Assembly (NCBI GenBank): GCA_019310485.1
Contig: JAFDEF010000017.1
Coordinates: 1-50,560 of the forward strand
Length of the DNA stretch: 50,560 nucleotides
From: Deltaproteobacteria bacterium
GTDB lineage: Bacteria > Desulfobacterota > DSM-4660 > Desulfatiglandales > HGW-15
Reading direction: 5' to 3'
Of this stretch, positions 33,263 to 41,856 are shown piece by piece. The notes under the pieces are model-generated. The model was not told where the DNA came from and made no database searches. It saw only the letters and a program-made list of their open reading frames with translations. Position 1 is the stretch's first letter. Each line of letters opens with the position of its first letter. The position numbers were made by a program, and so were the translations under genes.

Positions 33263-34846
33263 TCAATCAACCTGTTCACCTTTTGACGACTCAGTTCCTT
33301 TAACCTCTTTTGCAACTTGGCGCTCATTCTCCAGCCTGGCCGCTTCCTGTTCTGACGGAACATAAAGTGGCAACTCAACAAGAAAAGTTGTTCCTTCAGG
33401 GCCGGTTTCTTTTACAGATATGCTACCTCCATTTTCCTGTATAATGCCGTATGAAGTGCTTAGCCCCAAGCCAGTGCCTTTACCCTGCTCTTTGGTTGTA
33501 AAAAAAGGATCGAATATTTTTGATAGATTTTCCTCCGGAATTCCGCGTCCCGTATCCGAGACTTCAAGATAGGCTTTTTTATTTGGCTTGTCCCGGTAAG
33601 TTCGTAGCGTCAGAGTTCCCTCACCGTTCATAGCGTCTCCAGCATTCATGACCAGGTTTATAACCACCTGCACAAGCTGGTTCTTGTCAGCATGAATAAG
33701 CATCATCTCGTTGGAGAACTCCTTTTTTATTGTCACTTTCCCAAATAGTTTTTGGTCGTGAATAAGCTTCAGGGCCTGCTCTACGAGGGAGTTGAGCTGA
33801 AAAATATCTTTGCTGGGAGTTGACTGGCGGCTATAAGCTAAGAGGTTCTTAACAATGCCCTTGCATCGGTGGACATCCTCGATTATGCACTTCAGGTCCT
33901 CAGCCAGCGGATTTCCCTCTTCAATACTTTCTAGGGCCAGATTTGCGTAAAAAAGTATTCCGGTCAAAGGGTTGTTTATCTCATGCGCTACCCCCGCTGC
34001 CAGTTGCCCCATGGAAGCCATCTTTTCCGACTGGGCAAGCTGTGCTTCGGTTTCCTTAAGTTTCTTCTCGACAGCGAGCTTTTCTCTCAGATCATTATAG
34101 ATGCCCATGGTGGCAATTTCTTCATCGCCCTCATAGATTATTGCTGCAGTCATTTCAACAGGGATTTCTTCGCCTTCCTTATTGATAATAGTGACCTTTG
34201 TACTGGGTAGTTTTCCTTTTCCACCGTGTTTTTCGTCCCTCAATTTTTTCATGATCTCCTTGGCCACGCCAGGGGGATAAATACCCTCTATCGAGGTGGC
34301 TTTCTCTATTTCGTCAAAAGTATACCCGAAGAGTTCTTCTGCAGTATGGTTCATCAAGAGGATATTTCCCTTTCTGTCCGCCGCCATAATGGCGCTTGCC
34401 GAGCTGTGTATGATTTTCTCAAGAAATTCCTTGGTTTCCCTCAGTTCTTTTTCAAGAGTCTTGAGCCTGGTTACATCCCGGACACTTTCCATGATGTAAA
34501 TCACTTTGCCTTGATCGTCCAGAATCGGAGAAAAGACCCTGTCCTCCCATTTTTTTTCGCCTTTCTCGGTCGTGATTTCCCTAAGTGTGGACTGCCCCTT
34601 CTTTTCGGAAAGTACGCTTGGAAGAGGGCATATGTCTTCAGAACAGGGCTCTTTGGACCCGTAAAAGACTTTATGGCACGTTTTGCCCACAACATCGTCC
34701 ATGTCCTTATTGAACTTCTTGAGGAAAACACGGTTAGCAGTGACAATAACTTTGTCCGGTTTTAAAATAAGAGTGGGGAAAGAAAGAGAGTCAAAAACCC
34801 TGATTCTCCAGTCCAGTTCTTTTGAGATTTTGTGCTTCATCCTCAC
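33263..34846 (-). CDS. PAS-PAS sensor histidine kinase
   Basis: 527 residues: first PAS (~20-130, with CPLPSVLSEKKG and WEDRVF), second PAS (~140-260), short coiled coil (EKKLKETEAQLAQSEKMASMG), HisKA (AAGVAHEINNPLTGILFYANL) and HATPase (QVVINLVMNAGDAM; DTGRGI; GTGLGLSTSYG). A Cys-rich spot (CHKVFYGSKEPCSEDICPLP) near residue 60 could bind a metal or sense redox. ATG 34846 overlaps the upstream ACT-like stop. No membrane segment. Confidence 0.93.
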   Translation of the reverse strand: MRMKHKISKELDWRIRVFDSLSFPTLILKPDKVIVTANRVFLKKFNKDMDDVVGKTCHKVFYGSKEPCSEDICPLPSVLSEKKGQSTLREITTEKGEKKWEDRVFSPILDDQGKVIYIMESVRDVTRLKTLEKELRETKEFLEKIIHSSASAIMAADRKGNILLMNHTAEELFGYTFDEIEKATSIEGIYPPGVAKEIMKKLRDEKHGGKGKLPSTKVTIINKEGEEIPVEMTAAIIYEGDEEIATMGIYNDLREKLAVEKKLKETEAQLAQSEKMASMGQLAAGVAHEINNPLTGILFYANLALESIEEGNPLAEDLKCIIEDVHRCKGIVKNLLAYSRQSTPSKDIFQLNSLVEQALKLIHDQKLFGKVTIKKEFSNEMMLIHADKNQLVQVVINLVMNAGDAMNGEGTLTLRTYRDKPNKKAYLEVSDTGRGIPEENLSKIFDPFFTTKEQGKGTGLGLSTSYGIIQENGGSISVKETGPEGTTFLVELPLYVPSEQEAARLENERQVAKEVKGTESSKGEQVD

Positions 34847-35409
34847 CTCTTTGACTTTGATGAAACTTTTCTAGAACGTATTTTCTTTGGCACCTCAAAG
34901 ACTTGTGCCAGCAGTGAGGCAGTCTCTTTTGCTTTGCCACACGGTATAACAATATAAATACAGGATTGGGAGCAGGCCGCCAGTAGAATTGGCATACCAC
35001 AGGTTTTCAAAGCACCAAAGGCAGCTTCTGCGATTCCGTATCTGTCGCCGTAGTGAGGTCCCTGAAAGAAAATCAAATCTACCGGCGATTTCAGGGAAAC
35101 GCTCTCTCCTGCCCCCTGAGAGATGAGCTCGGTAATATGGCGCGAGATTGCGTGCTCAAGTTCTTGTGCTGTGAGCAAGTAGAACCAGCACATGTGGCCG
35201 CCGGATTGTTCGATAAGCGTGAGGTGAAAACCAGCCTCTGGTAAATCGATTTTTTGAACAGCAAGGCCCAGGTCGGCAATCCTGATCAGGGGAAGTGTAA
35301 CTTCAATAAGGGAGAGTTCCTCGAGTGTTTGGAAACCGTATGTCTTAACCCTGTGCTCCCAGTAGACCGCAATGGTCTCCAGACTTTTGTTTTGGGATGA
35401 TTTCACCAT
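34843..35409 (-). CDS. ACT-like small-molecule binding protein, second copy
   Basis: About 188 residues (an upstream TTG at 35424 is an alternative start). Two repeats of a beta-alpha-beta type are suggested: IEVTLPLIRIADLGLAVQKIDLPEAG with a later VSLKSPVDLIFFQGPHYGDR, and AFGALKTCGMPILLAACSQSCIYIVIPCGKA. Such regulatory ACT-type modules bind amino acids or similar ligands. The basic end RSRKVSSKSKR overlaps the start of the kinase gene. It probably feeds a ligand signal to the kinase. The ACT call is by pattern, not by a clear motif. Confidence 0.6.
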   Translation of the reverse strand: MVKSSQNKSLETIAVYWEHRVKTYGFQTLEELSLIEVTLPLIRIADLGLAVQKIDLPEAGFHLTLIEQSGGHMCWFYLLTAQELEHAISRHITELISQGAGESVSLKSPVDLIFFQGPHYGDRYGIAEAAFGALKTCGMPILLAACSQSCIYIVIPCGKAKETASLLAQVFEVPKKIRSRKVSSKSKR

Positions 35410-35517
35410 TTCCAGAAGACTCAATGTGGAGGTAGCAATTTTGTCTCGTTCCGCTGCCGGGCTATACGCCTTTGGGGAAAAATGGAACCAGCATTATTCC
35501 ATTTGAGACAATCCGGT

Positions 35518-36066
35518 TCAGGAAGACATTTCCTGCTGTGTGCCATTATTGGACCGTGGGATAGTTATGGGTTCGGGTGGAAGATCAAAATACTCCTTCA
35601 GAGCCTTGGTGGCTTCAAGCAGACGAGCGTAGTCAGTAATAAAGCTCAATACAGATAGCGAAGAAGCCATGGCGTATATTGGCACTCCGCTTCTTCCAAG
35701 TGCTAACAGGGACAAGCCCAGAATCTTCAAACTGGCACGGTGTGGAAACAGGGAGAGGAGACCCACACTTGAGACAAATTCAGGCTTTGCTTCAAAACCC
35801 ACTCCTGCTAAAAGCAGTTCTTTCACGCGCGCTCGATACTTGGCAGCCACACAACCGGTCACCGCACTAAGCTCTCCCGGAGCTGAGCCTGTCAAAAACT
35901 GTATGTTTATCCTGTTTTCTGCGAGAATTTGACAAAGAGCGGATCTGGTATCCACTGAACTTGAAGAACTGGAGAGTCTGATCAGAAACAATTCGTTACT
36001 TAGCTTTATCCCTGCCAGAGGGATTTTAGCGGAATAGGCCTGCATATTATTATTCTCGGTACTCAA
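35518..36066 (-). CDS. ACT-like small-molecule binding protein, first copy
   Basis: 182 residues. It begins next to the response-regulator stop (1 bp gap) and is followed by a second, similar protein. Pattern: LSNELFLIRLSSSS, then a short helix, then INIQFLTGSAPGELSAVTGCVA, and KILGLSLLALGRSGVPIYAMASSLSVLSFI resembling tandem ACT domains of aspartokinase type. No enzyme domain is attached. It could sense an amino acid or a one-carbon/methionine-pathway metabolite for the kinases in its operon. Inference from pattern and context. Confidence 0.65.
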   Translation of the reverse strand: MSTENNNMQAYSAKIPLAGIKLSNELFLIRLSSSSSSVDTRSALCQILAENRINIQFLTGSAPGELSAVTGCVAAKYRARVKELLLAGVGFEAKPEFVSSVGLLSLFPHRASLKILGLSLLALGRSGVPIYAMASSLSVLSFITDYARLLEATKALKEYFDLPPEPITIPRSNNGTQQEMSS

Positions 36067-36067
36067 C

Positions 36068-36457
36068 CTACGAAGTGTAGTCTTTCACGATTTCCATCAG
36101 GTTGTCCAGGTCGATCGGCTTGGGGATAAATTCATCCGCCAGTGCTGTTTTGCCGTCCATATGGGTGTAACTTGTAGAGGTAACGGCCTCACCGACTGCC
36201 GTAAGCAACACTACGGTAATGTCTTTGTATTGTGGATCATTCTTTATCTCGTCGCACACCACATAGCCGTTCTTGTTAGGCATCATCACGTCCAGGATAA
36301 CAAGGTCAGGCCTTTCCTCCTTAATTCTTTCCCATGCCTGAACACCATCGTAGGCCTTTGCAGTCCTAAAATTCTCACTTTCAAGTTTCATACAAATTGC
36401 TTCAACAAGGTCAGGGTCGTCATCGACCACCAAGACAAGTTTCTTGTCGCTCATCAA
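36068..36457 (-). CDS. Stand-alone receiver-domain response regulator
   Basis: 129 residues, one CheY-like receiver: VVDDDPDLVEA acidic pocket, phospho-acceptor in LVILDVMMPNKNG, T in VLLTAV, and KPIDL. It has no output domain, so it acts as a phosphorelay intermediate or diffusible regulator. It heads the five-gene operon with the two ACT-like proteins and two kinases. A GGAGG ribosome site and a palindrome lie upstream. Confidence 0.92.
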   Translation of the reverse strand: MMSDKKLVLVVDDDPDLVEAICMKLESENFRTAKAYDGVQAWERIKEERPDLVILDVMMPNKNGYVVCDEIKNDPQYKDITVVLLTAVGEAVTSTSYTHMDGKTALADEFIPKPIDLDNLMEIVKDYTS

Positions 36458-36471
36458 TTGCCTCCTTTTTT

Positions 36472-36487
36472 AGAGCATCTATGCTCT
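36472..36487 (-). promoter_or_regulatory. Palindrome next to the ribosome site of the response-regulator operon
   Basis: AGAGCATCTATGCTCT, a perfect 16-bp palindrome, ends 5 bp before the GGAGG of the gene at 36457. It could be an operator or a small 5'-leader hairpin. Confidence 0.4.
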
Positions 36488-36492
36488 GAGAA

Positions 36493-36508
36493 AAAATTCA
36501 GTACCTGA
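36493..36508 (-). promoter_or_regulatory. 16-bp element shared with the ABC-transporter promoter region
   Basis: On the minus strand TCAGGTACTGAATTTT, identical to 26980-26995. Both copies read toward the following gene. Confidence 0.35.
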
Positions 36509-36664
36509 CAATTTCATATTACCAGAACAGGGCAGAAGTAGTCCATTCACTTTTATCAGCCTGTGCAGAAAACAACGAGCGCCTGTGACCAGGGGGGCAG
36601 ATCCGCCTGGTGGGGATAAGTGCACAGGTCTTGCGCTTCCAAATCTAGTTCTTCGTTGTAGGTT

Positions 36665-37588
36665 TCAAATCTTGGGTCTGGGATAAAGTCCGGCGCGTTC
36701 CACAATTTCAGGAACTTTTTGCTCCCATTCGATCGCCATAATATGAAATCCCCGAACCCCGTCAACTTCTCTCAGGTGCTCAATTGTCTCAACGCAGATT
36801 TTTATTCCTTCCTCGGCTTGCTTGTCTTTTGGCACGCCTGAAATGCGTTTTACCAGCTCATCAGGCACATCCATACCCGGAACTTTGTTCTTCATGTACC
36901 TTGCCATGCCGACAGATTTCATGGGAGTTACACCGGCCAGGATACTGATCTTTTCGTGAAGACCACGCTCACGAACGCCTTCCATCCATTTTTCAAATTT
37001 CTCGACATTGTAGACGCATTGTGTCTGGATAAAATCGGCCCCTGCCTTGACTTTTTTTGCAAGGCGGGGCACCCTCAGTTCAAAAGGATCCGCAAAAGGA
37101 TTTGCGGCTGCCCCTATGAACATTTTGGGCGGGTTCAAAATGTCGTCTCCACCCTGGAATTTTCCTTCGTCCCGCATTTTTCTGACCATCTGGATGAACT
37201 GGATGGAATCCAGATCATAAACGTTTGCAGCCATGGGATGATCCCCAAAGCACGGATGGTCTCCCGACAGGCAGAGCATGGTATTGATACCATGAGAATA
37301 AGCGCCTATGATATCGCTTTGCATGGCCAGCCGATTCCGATCCCTTGTAACCATTTGAAGAATTGGCTCCAGGCCCATTTGCTTGATTATAAGACAGGCG
37401 GCAAAACTGGACATGCGGACCACTGCGGTCTGGTTGTCCGTTACATTAATGGCATCCACGTACCCTCTTAGAATATCGGCTTTTTCCCTTATTTTTTCAG
37501 GCACCGCACCCCTCGGAGGTCCGCACTCGGAGGTCACGGCCAGATGACCCGCAGCCAGAACTTTCTCCAACACGCTCTCAGTTTTCAT
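36665..37588 (-). CDS. metF: Methylenetetrahydrofolate reductase MetF
   Basis: 307 residues. It reduces methylene-THF to methyl-THF using FAD. Family features: EVTSECGPPRGAVPE at the N-terminus, NVTDNQTAVVRMSS, TRDRNRLAMQSDIIGAYSHGI, CLSGDHPCFGDHP, FIQTQCVYNVE, and a late GFHIMAIEWEQKVPEI. Its start overlaps the metV stop (TAATG). With MetV it is the Wood-Ljungdahl methyl-branch reductase; coupling to HdrA and MvhD is the arrangement known from acetogens. Confidence 0.95.
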   Translation of the reverse strand: MKTESVLEKVLAAGHLAVTSECGPPRGAVPEKIREKADILRGYVDAINVTDNQTAVVRMSSFAACLIIKQMGLEPILQMVTRDRNRLAMQSDIIGAYSHGINTMLCLSGDHPCFGDHPMAANVYDLDSIQFIQMVRKMRDEGKFQGGDDILNPPKMFIGAAANPFADPFELRVPRLAKKVKAGADFIQTQCVYNVEKFEKWMEGVRERGLHEKISILAGVTPMKSVGMARYMKNKVPGMDVPDELVKRISGVPKDKQAEEGIKICVETIEHLREVDGVRGFHIMAIEWEQKVPEIVERAGLYPRPKI

Positions 37589-38253
37589 TACGCCAAATCC
37601 TCTCTAATAATCTTTCGGGGACCACCGTCCCGACTTGTCCGCCAGTCTTTAGCTGGTACTATCTCTTCGTAGGTTTTCTCAATTCCGAGACTCTTCAGCC
37701 TATCCCAGATAAGCTGCCAGGCACAATCTACCTCAGGGTTGATTTCGCACTTTCCATTGCTGGAACCCCCGCAGGGGCCGTTTAGCAAGCGTTTTGAGCA
37801 GCGGGCGACAGGGCAGATACCTCCTGTCATACCCAGAACACAGTCGCCGCATCCCTGGCACCTTTCGGCCCAAACACCCTGGCGCTCTGAGGCCCCCATG
37901 AACTTGGTATTTACAGCAGGAAAAACAGGCTTTTCCTTAAAACGTTTTGCCACCTCCTGCACACCGCAACCGCAAGCCATGGACACAACAGCATCCACCT
38001 GGTCAATCAAAGGAACAAGTTCTTCAACGTATTCAGGGTCACACTGCCTTTCCAGGGTCAGTTCTTTTACGTCAAGAACCTTTCCTTCTTTCATGAAGGC
38101 CATTTGCAGGGCAGAGGAAAGGAGCCCCACTTCTTTACGACCTCCCGCAGCGCATACCGTAACGCACTCGTTACAGCCAACGAGTAAAATGCGGCTAAAG
38201 GGTTTGATGTAGTCAATAATCTCATCCAAAGGTTTTCGTTCAGCAGTAATCAT
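37588..38253 (-). CDS. metV: MetV, zinc/FeS partner of MetF
   Basis: 221 residues. Cys-rich: CNECVTVC at the start, CGCGVQ, then CQGCGDCVLGMTGGICPVARCSKRLLNGPCGG, which hold FeS and zinc. MetV is the partner that lets MetF accept electrons from ferredoxin/HdrA-type donors. Its stop overlaps the metF start, and the previous gene (mvhD) ends 27 bp upstream. AAGGAGAACAGCG lies before its ATG. Confidence 0.92.
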   Translation of the reverse strand: MITAERKPLDEIIDYIKPFSRILLVGCNECVTVCAAGGRKEVGLLSSALQMAFMKEGKVLDVKELTLERQCDPEYVEELVPLIDQVDAVVSMACGCGVQEVAKRFKEKPVFPAVNTKFMGASERQGVWAERCQGCGDCVLGMTGGICPVARCSKRLLNGPCGGSSNGKCEINPEVDCAWQLIWDRLKSLGIEKTYEEIVPAKDWRTSRDGGPRKIIREDLA

Positions 38254-38280
38254 TTTCGCTGTTCTCCTTGGTGTCAGAAA

Positions 38281-38724
38281 TCAACCGACCGCCACTTTAT
38301 CTGTTTTGTCGCTTCCAGCCTTGGCCGGATTTGGCCCCAGTTTGCGGATTCTTTCCGTAAAATCAGTGGCGATGCGGGCGAAGCGTTCACCCATGCCCGC
38401 GGACATAGTAAACATTTCAAGTCTTTCAGCCCCAATACCTATTTCATCAAGAAGCCCTTTCAGGTAAGCTACCATGTGTGCTGCCTTTATGTTACCGGTC
38501 TTGAAGTGGCAGTCTCCTTCAAGGCAGCCGGCTACGTAAACGCCGTCAGCACCCTTCTGAAACGCTTTCATGATGTGCAGCGCATCGACTTTGCCTGAAC
38601 AGGGTACCCTTATGATGTAAACATTTGGCGGGTAAGAGTACCTCATGGTGCCGGCCATGTCTGCTGCAGTGTAAGCACAATAATGACAACAAAAAGCCAC
38701 TATCACTGGTTCAAAGGTGTCCAC
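38281..38724 (-). CDS. mvhD: MvhD-like electron transfer subunit
   Basis: 147 residues with a [2Fe-2S] site made by CCHYCAY, CSGK and CLEGDCHF, the MvhD pattern. MvhD takes electrons from hydrogenase or formate/NADH modules and passes them to HdrA. Its start overlaps the hdrA stop codon. The C-terminus is somewhat longer than the usual ~140 residues. No MvhAG hydrogenase is in the window. Confidence 0.93.
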   Translation of the reverse strand: MDTFEPVIVAFCCHYCAYTAADMAGTMRYSYPPNVYIIRVPCSGKVDALHIMKAFQKGADGVYVAGCLEGDCHFKTGNIKAAHMVAYLKGLLDEIGIGAERLEMFTMSAGMGERFARIATDFTERIRKLGPNPAKAGSDKTDKVAVG

Positions 38725-41700
38725 TATGCAATCCTTTCGAAAAGGCCGTCGAGTTTGGCCATAATTTGATCGTCTTCATACTGCATGAGCTGGATAGCTT
38801 TAGCAGGGCACTCCGCGGCGCAAATTCCACATCCATGGCATTTGGCAGGGTCGATTTCAGAGTATCCATCCGCATTGATAAAGGGCACGTCAAAGGGGCA
38901 GGCCCTAACACATATCAGACATGCAGCGCACTTTTCGCTATCAACCCTCGCTACAGTGGCCCCAAGATTAATCGTATCCCTTGCCAGCAGGGTTTGCGCA
39001 CGCCCTGCGGCTGCCTGGCCTTGCGCAATACTTTCCCGGATGGTTTTAGGCGAGTGAGCAGTGCCTGCTATGAAGAAGCCCGGCACCGGAAGATCCACAG
39101 GTCTAAGCTTGACATGATCTTCAAGGAAGAAGCCGTCCGAGGTCCGAGGCAGGTGAAAGATCATGGCCAGATCCTCAGTGTCTTCTTCGTCAGCCACGAG
39201 TCCTGTGCTCAGGGCAAGGCAGTCTGTAGTGACAGTTATTTCTCTGTTCAAAATTGGATCTTTGAATATTACCTCAACACGCTCGTTTCGTCCGCTAACC
39301 TTGGGGCTATCATCTGGCTCATAACGGAAAAAAAGGACTCCTCGCTTTCTTGCCTCTCTATAGAAGTCCTCCTGAAATCCATAAGTTCGCATGTCCCGAT
39401 ACAAAACATAAATCTGGATTTCAGGATTGATGTCGAGGAGCCGCAAGGCGTTCTTAATTGCAGATTGGCAACAAATGCGAGAGCAATTGGGATTCTCCGG
39501 ACAGCGAGAGCCCACACACTGAATCATAACAACCTTTTTCCAGGCTTTCACTTTGTCTTTGTGGTCTTCCAGAAAACCATCAAGGTCCAGCTGTGTCATC
39601 ACTGCTTCGTGTTCGTCCAGCAGATACTCCCTGGGCCGATTGGCGAGCGCCCCCGTGGCCAGGATAGTGACACCATGCTTGATTTGACGGTAAAACATGC
39701 GTGGCCCCACCTGTAATCCGGTAGTAAACAAGCCCGGCATGCCGGTGTGATCTACGATCATTGATTTGGTCAGAACCTGGATGTTTTTGTGATTGGTAGT
39801 CCTTTCAATTAGATCTTTCATAAAATGCTGGACATCTTCACCTTCCAGGGTCTTGCGTATAGTTCGGGCTATACCGCCCAGCTCGCCAGATTTTTCTACA
39901 AGATATACCTTGAATCCGCCGTCTGCCAGCTTCAGTGCGGCCGTCATTCCTGCCACTCCGCCGCCAACTACAAGGATATCTTTGTTCATTGGCAGCACGT
40001 GCTCTTTGAGCGGGTGGGATAGGGCAACACTTGTAACAGCCATGCGGATCAGGTCCTTGGCTTTATCGGAGGCCTCAGATGCGCGGTCAAGGTGAACCCA
40101 GGTATCCTGATCCCGTATGTTTGCTATTTCAACAAGATATTTATTCAGTCCTGCCTTTCTAATTGTGTCTTGAAAAAGAGTCTCATGTGTTCGGGGGGAG
40201 CATCCACCAATAACCACTCGGTTAAGCTTTTCCTCTTGAATTACTTGCTGGATATGCTCAAGAGATTCCCTTGAACAACCATAACCCACCCCCTCTGATA
40301 CAGCTACTTGGGGAAGTTTGCCAGCATAGTCAACCATCTCGGAGGTGTTTATCAAGCCAGCAATGTTATACCCACAATCGCATACAAAAACGCCTATCCG
40401 CGGCTCCTCCTTACTAACATCCCTTTCGGGAGGGAACTCCTCTTCAGGTTTCTTGGAGGCCCCTTCACTTTGAAGGTCCTCCATTGCCATGCACGCTGCA
40501 GCGCTCGCCTGCACCATGGTTTCCGGGATATCCTTCGGTGCTTCGAAAAGGCCGCACACGTAAATACCGTGCTTTGAAGTGGCAACAGGCTCAAATGCTC
40601 CTGTCTTGGCAAAACGGTGTTCGTTAAGTTCAACCCCCAGTTTCTCAGCAAGGCCAATCAGGTCATCGCTGATACGAAACCCATTTGATAGAATCACCAT
40701 GTCAAAGTTTTCCCTCACTGGAAGGGTATTTTCGGTGATAGTGTAAGTTATGGAGAGATTGTCGGTGCCAGGCTCCCTTTCAACGCTTTCGGGGCGAGAG
40801 CGAACAAGACGAATGCCGTACTCTTCCTTTGCTCGCTGCAGGTAAAGCTCGTAGTCCTTGCCCGAGGTTCTCATGTCCATGTAAAAGATTGCGGTTTCAA
40901 TATCGTTTTGAAACCGCTCTTTAGTTACAATCGCTTCCTTGAGCGCATACATGCAGCAGGCGCTCGAACAATAAGACACACAGCCCTCTTTCACGCTTCG
41001 TGAACCCACGCACTGTATCCAGGCAATTTTCTTGGGTTGTTTCTTATCAGAGGGCCTGATTAACTCTCCGAGGGTGGGGCCAGAGGCTGAAAGGATTCTC
41101 TCATATTCCAAGCCCGTGACAATGTTAGGAAGAACACCGTAACCGTACACTTCAAGGGGGCGTGGATCGACAAGCTCAGCACCTGGAGCCAATATGATGG
41201 AGCCAAATTCCAGCTCCAGTAATTTCTCCTTGTCATCAGGGATAATCGCATTGGCAGGGCAGACCTTTCCCAGCGCGTCCACATCTTTGCATTTTGCCAT
41301 ATCTATAGAGTATGCATACGGCGTGGACTGGGGATATCTCATGCAGGTTGGGGCGCGATGATCGAGTCCCGGTGTGAAGCGTACACACTCGGGGAAATTC
41401 TTGAAGCAATCCCCGCATGCCGTACATCTGCTCAGGTCTATGAATCGAGGAGACGTCTTTAAGGTAACCTTGAATTTTCCTCCCTCACTGTCGGCATCTA
41501 CAAGCTCAGTTAAGGTTAGCAGGTCTATGTGAAGCTCTCGTCCGCTCTCTGCCAGATGAGGGGAAAGCGTGCACAGGTCACAATTGTTTGTTGGGAAGGT
41601 ACGGTCCAGCTGTGTCATTAGTCCGCCGATTGAAGGCGCCTTGTCAATAAGAACTACGTTTTTTCCTCCCTCAGCCAGGTCAAGGGCTGCCTTGATCCCG

Positions 41701-41759
41701 CCAATACCGCCTCCGATAACCAGAGCCCTGTTATTGTATTTATCTTCGTATGTTTCCAT
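38724..41759 (-). CDS. hdrA: HdrA-like flavoprotein, duplicated, with C-terminal ferredoxin domain
   Basis: 1011 residues. Two FAD modules: first GGGIGGIKAALDLAEGG (~17) and second VVGGGVAGMTAALKLADGG (~600). A C-terminal dicluster ferredoxin (CAACLICVRACPF and CHGCGICAAECP) completes it. Each FAD half has a CxxC-type region (CVGSRSVKEGCVSYCSSACC; CVGSRCPENPNCSRICC). The ferredoxin insert in the first half is degenerate (CTACGDCFKNFPEC, then CKDVDALGKVCP), so one or both clusters there may be missing. HdrA2-type proteins bifurcate electrons with FAD; here MetF, MetV and MvhD are adjacent. The whole set is read from the promoter at 42871-42898. Confidence 0.93.
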   Translation of the reverse strand: METYEDKYNNRALVIGGGIGGIKAALDLAEGGKNVVLIDKAPSIGGLMTQLDRTFPTNNCDLCTLSPHLAESGRELHIDLLTLTELVDADSEGGKFKVTLKTSPRFIDLSRCTACGDCFKNFPECVRFTPGLDHRAPTCMRYPQSTPYAYSIDMAKCKDVDALGKVCPANAIIPDDKEKLLELEFGSIILAPGAELVDPRPLEVYGYGVLPNIVTGLEYERILSASGPTLGELIRPSDKKQPKKIAWIQCVGSRSVKEGCVSYCSSACCMYALKEAIVTKERFQNDIETAIFYMDMRTSGKDYELYLQRAKEEYGIRLVRSRPESVEREPGTDNLSITYTITENTLPVRENFDMVILSNGFRISDDLIGLAEKLGVELNEHRFAKTGAFEPVATSKHGIYVCGLFEAPKDIPETMVQASAAACMAMEDLQSEGASKKPEEEFPPERDVSKEEPRIGVFVCDCGYNIAGLINTSEMVDYAGKLPQVAVSEGVGYGCSRESLEHIQQVIQEEKLNRVVIGGCSPRTHETLFQDTIRKAGLNKYLVEIANIRDQDTWVHLDRASEASDKAKDLIRMAVTSVALSHPLKEHVLPMNKDILVVGGGVAGMTAALKLADGGFKVYLVEKSGELGGIARTIRKTLEGEDVQHFMKDLIERTTNHKNIQVLTKSMIVDHTGMPGLFTTGLQVGPRMFYRQIKHGVTILATGALANRPREYLLDEHEAVMTQLDLDGFLEDHKDKVKAWKKVVMIQCVGSRCPENPNCSRICCQSAIKNALRLLDINPEIQIYVLYRDMRTYGFQEDFYREARKRGVLFFRYEPDDSPKVSGRNERVEVIFKDPILNREITVTTDCLALSTGLVADEEDTEDLAMIFHLPRTSDGFFLEDHVKLRPVDLPVPGFFIAGTAHSPKTIRESIAQGQAAAGRAQTLLARDTINLGATVARVDSEKCAACLICVRACPFDVPFINADGYSEIDPAKCHGCGICAAECPAKAIQLMQYEDDQIMAKLDGLFERIA

Positions 41760-41856
41760 TTTGTTCCTAACGTGGCATTTTTACTGAAGCCTGCACTCCA
41801 CTCTGTGTAACCGCAAGCAAAAAACCGGCCAAAAATTCCCTGGCCGGGTAGCAGTT

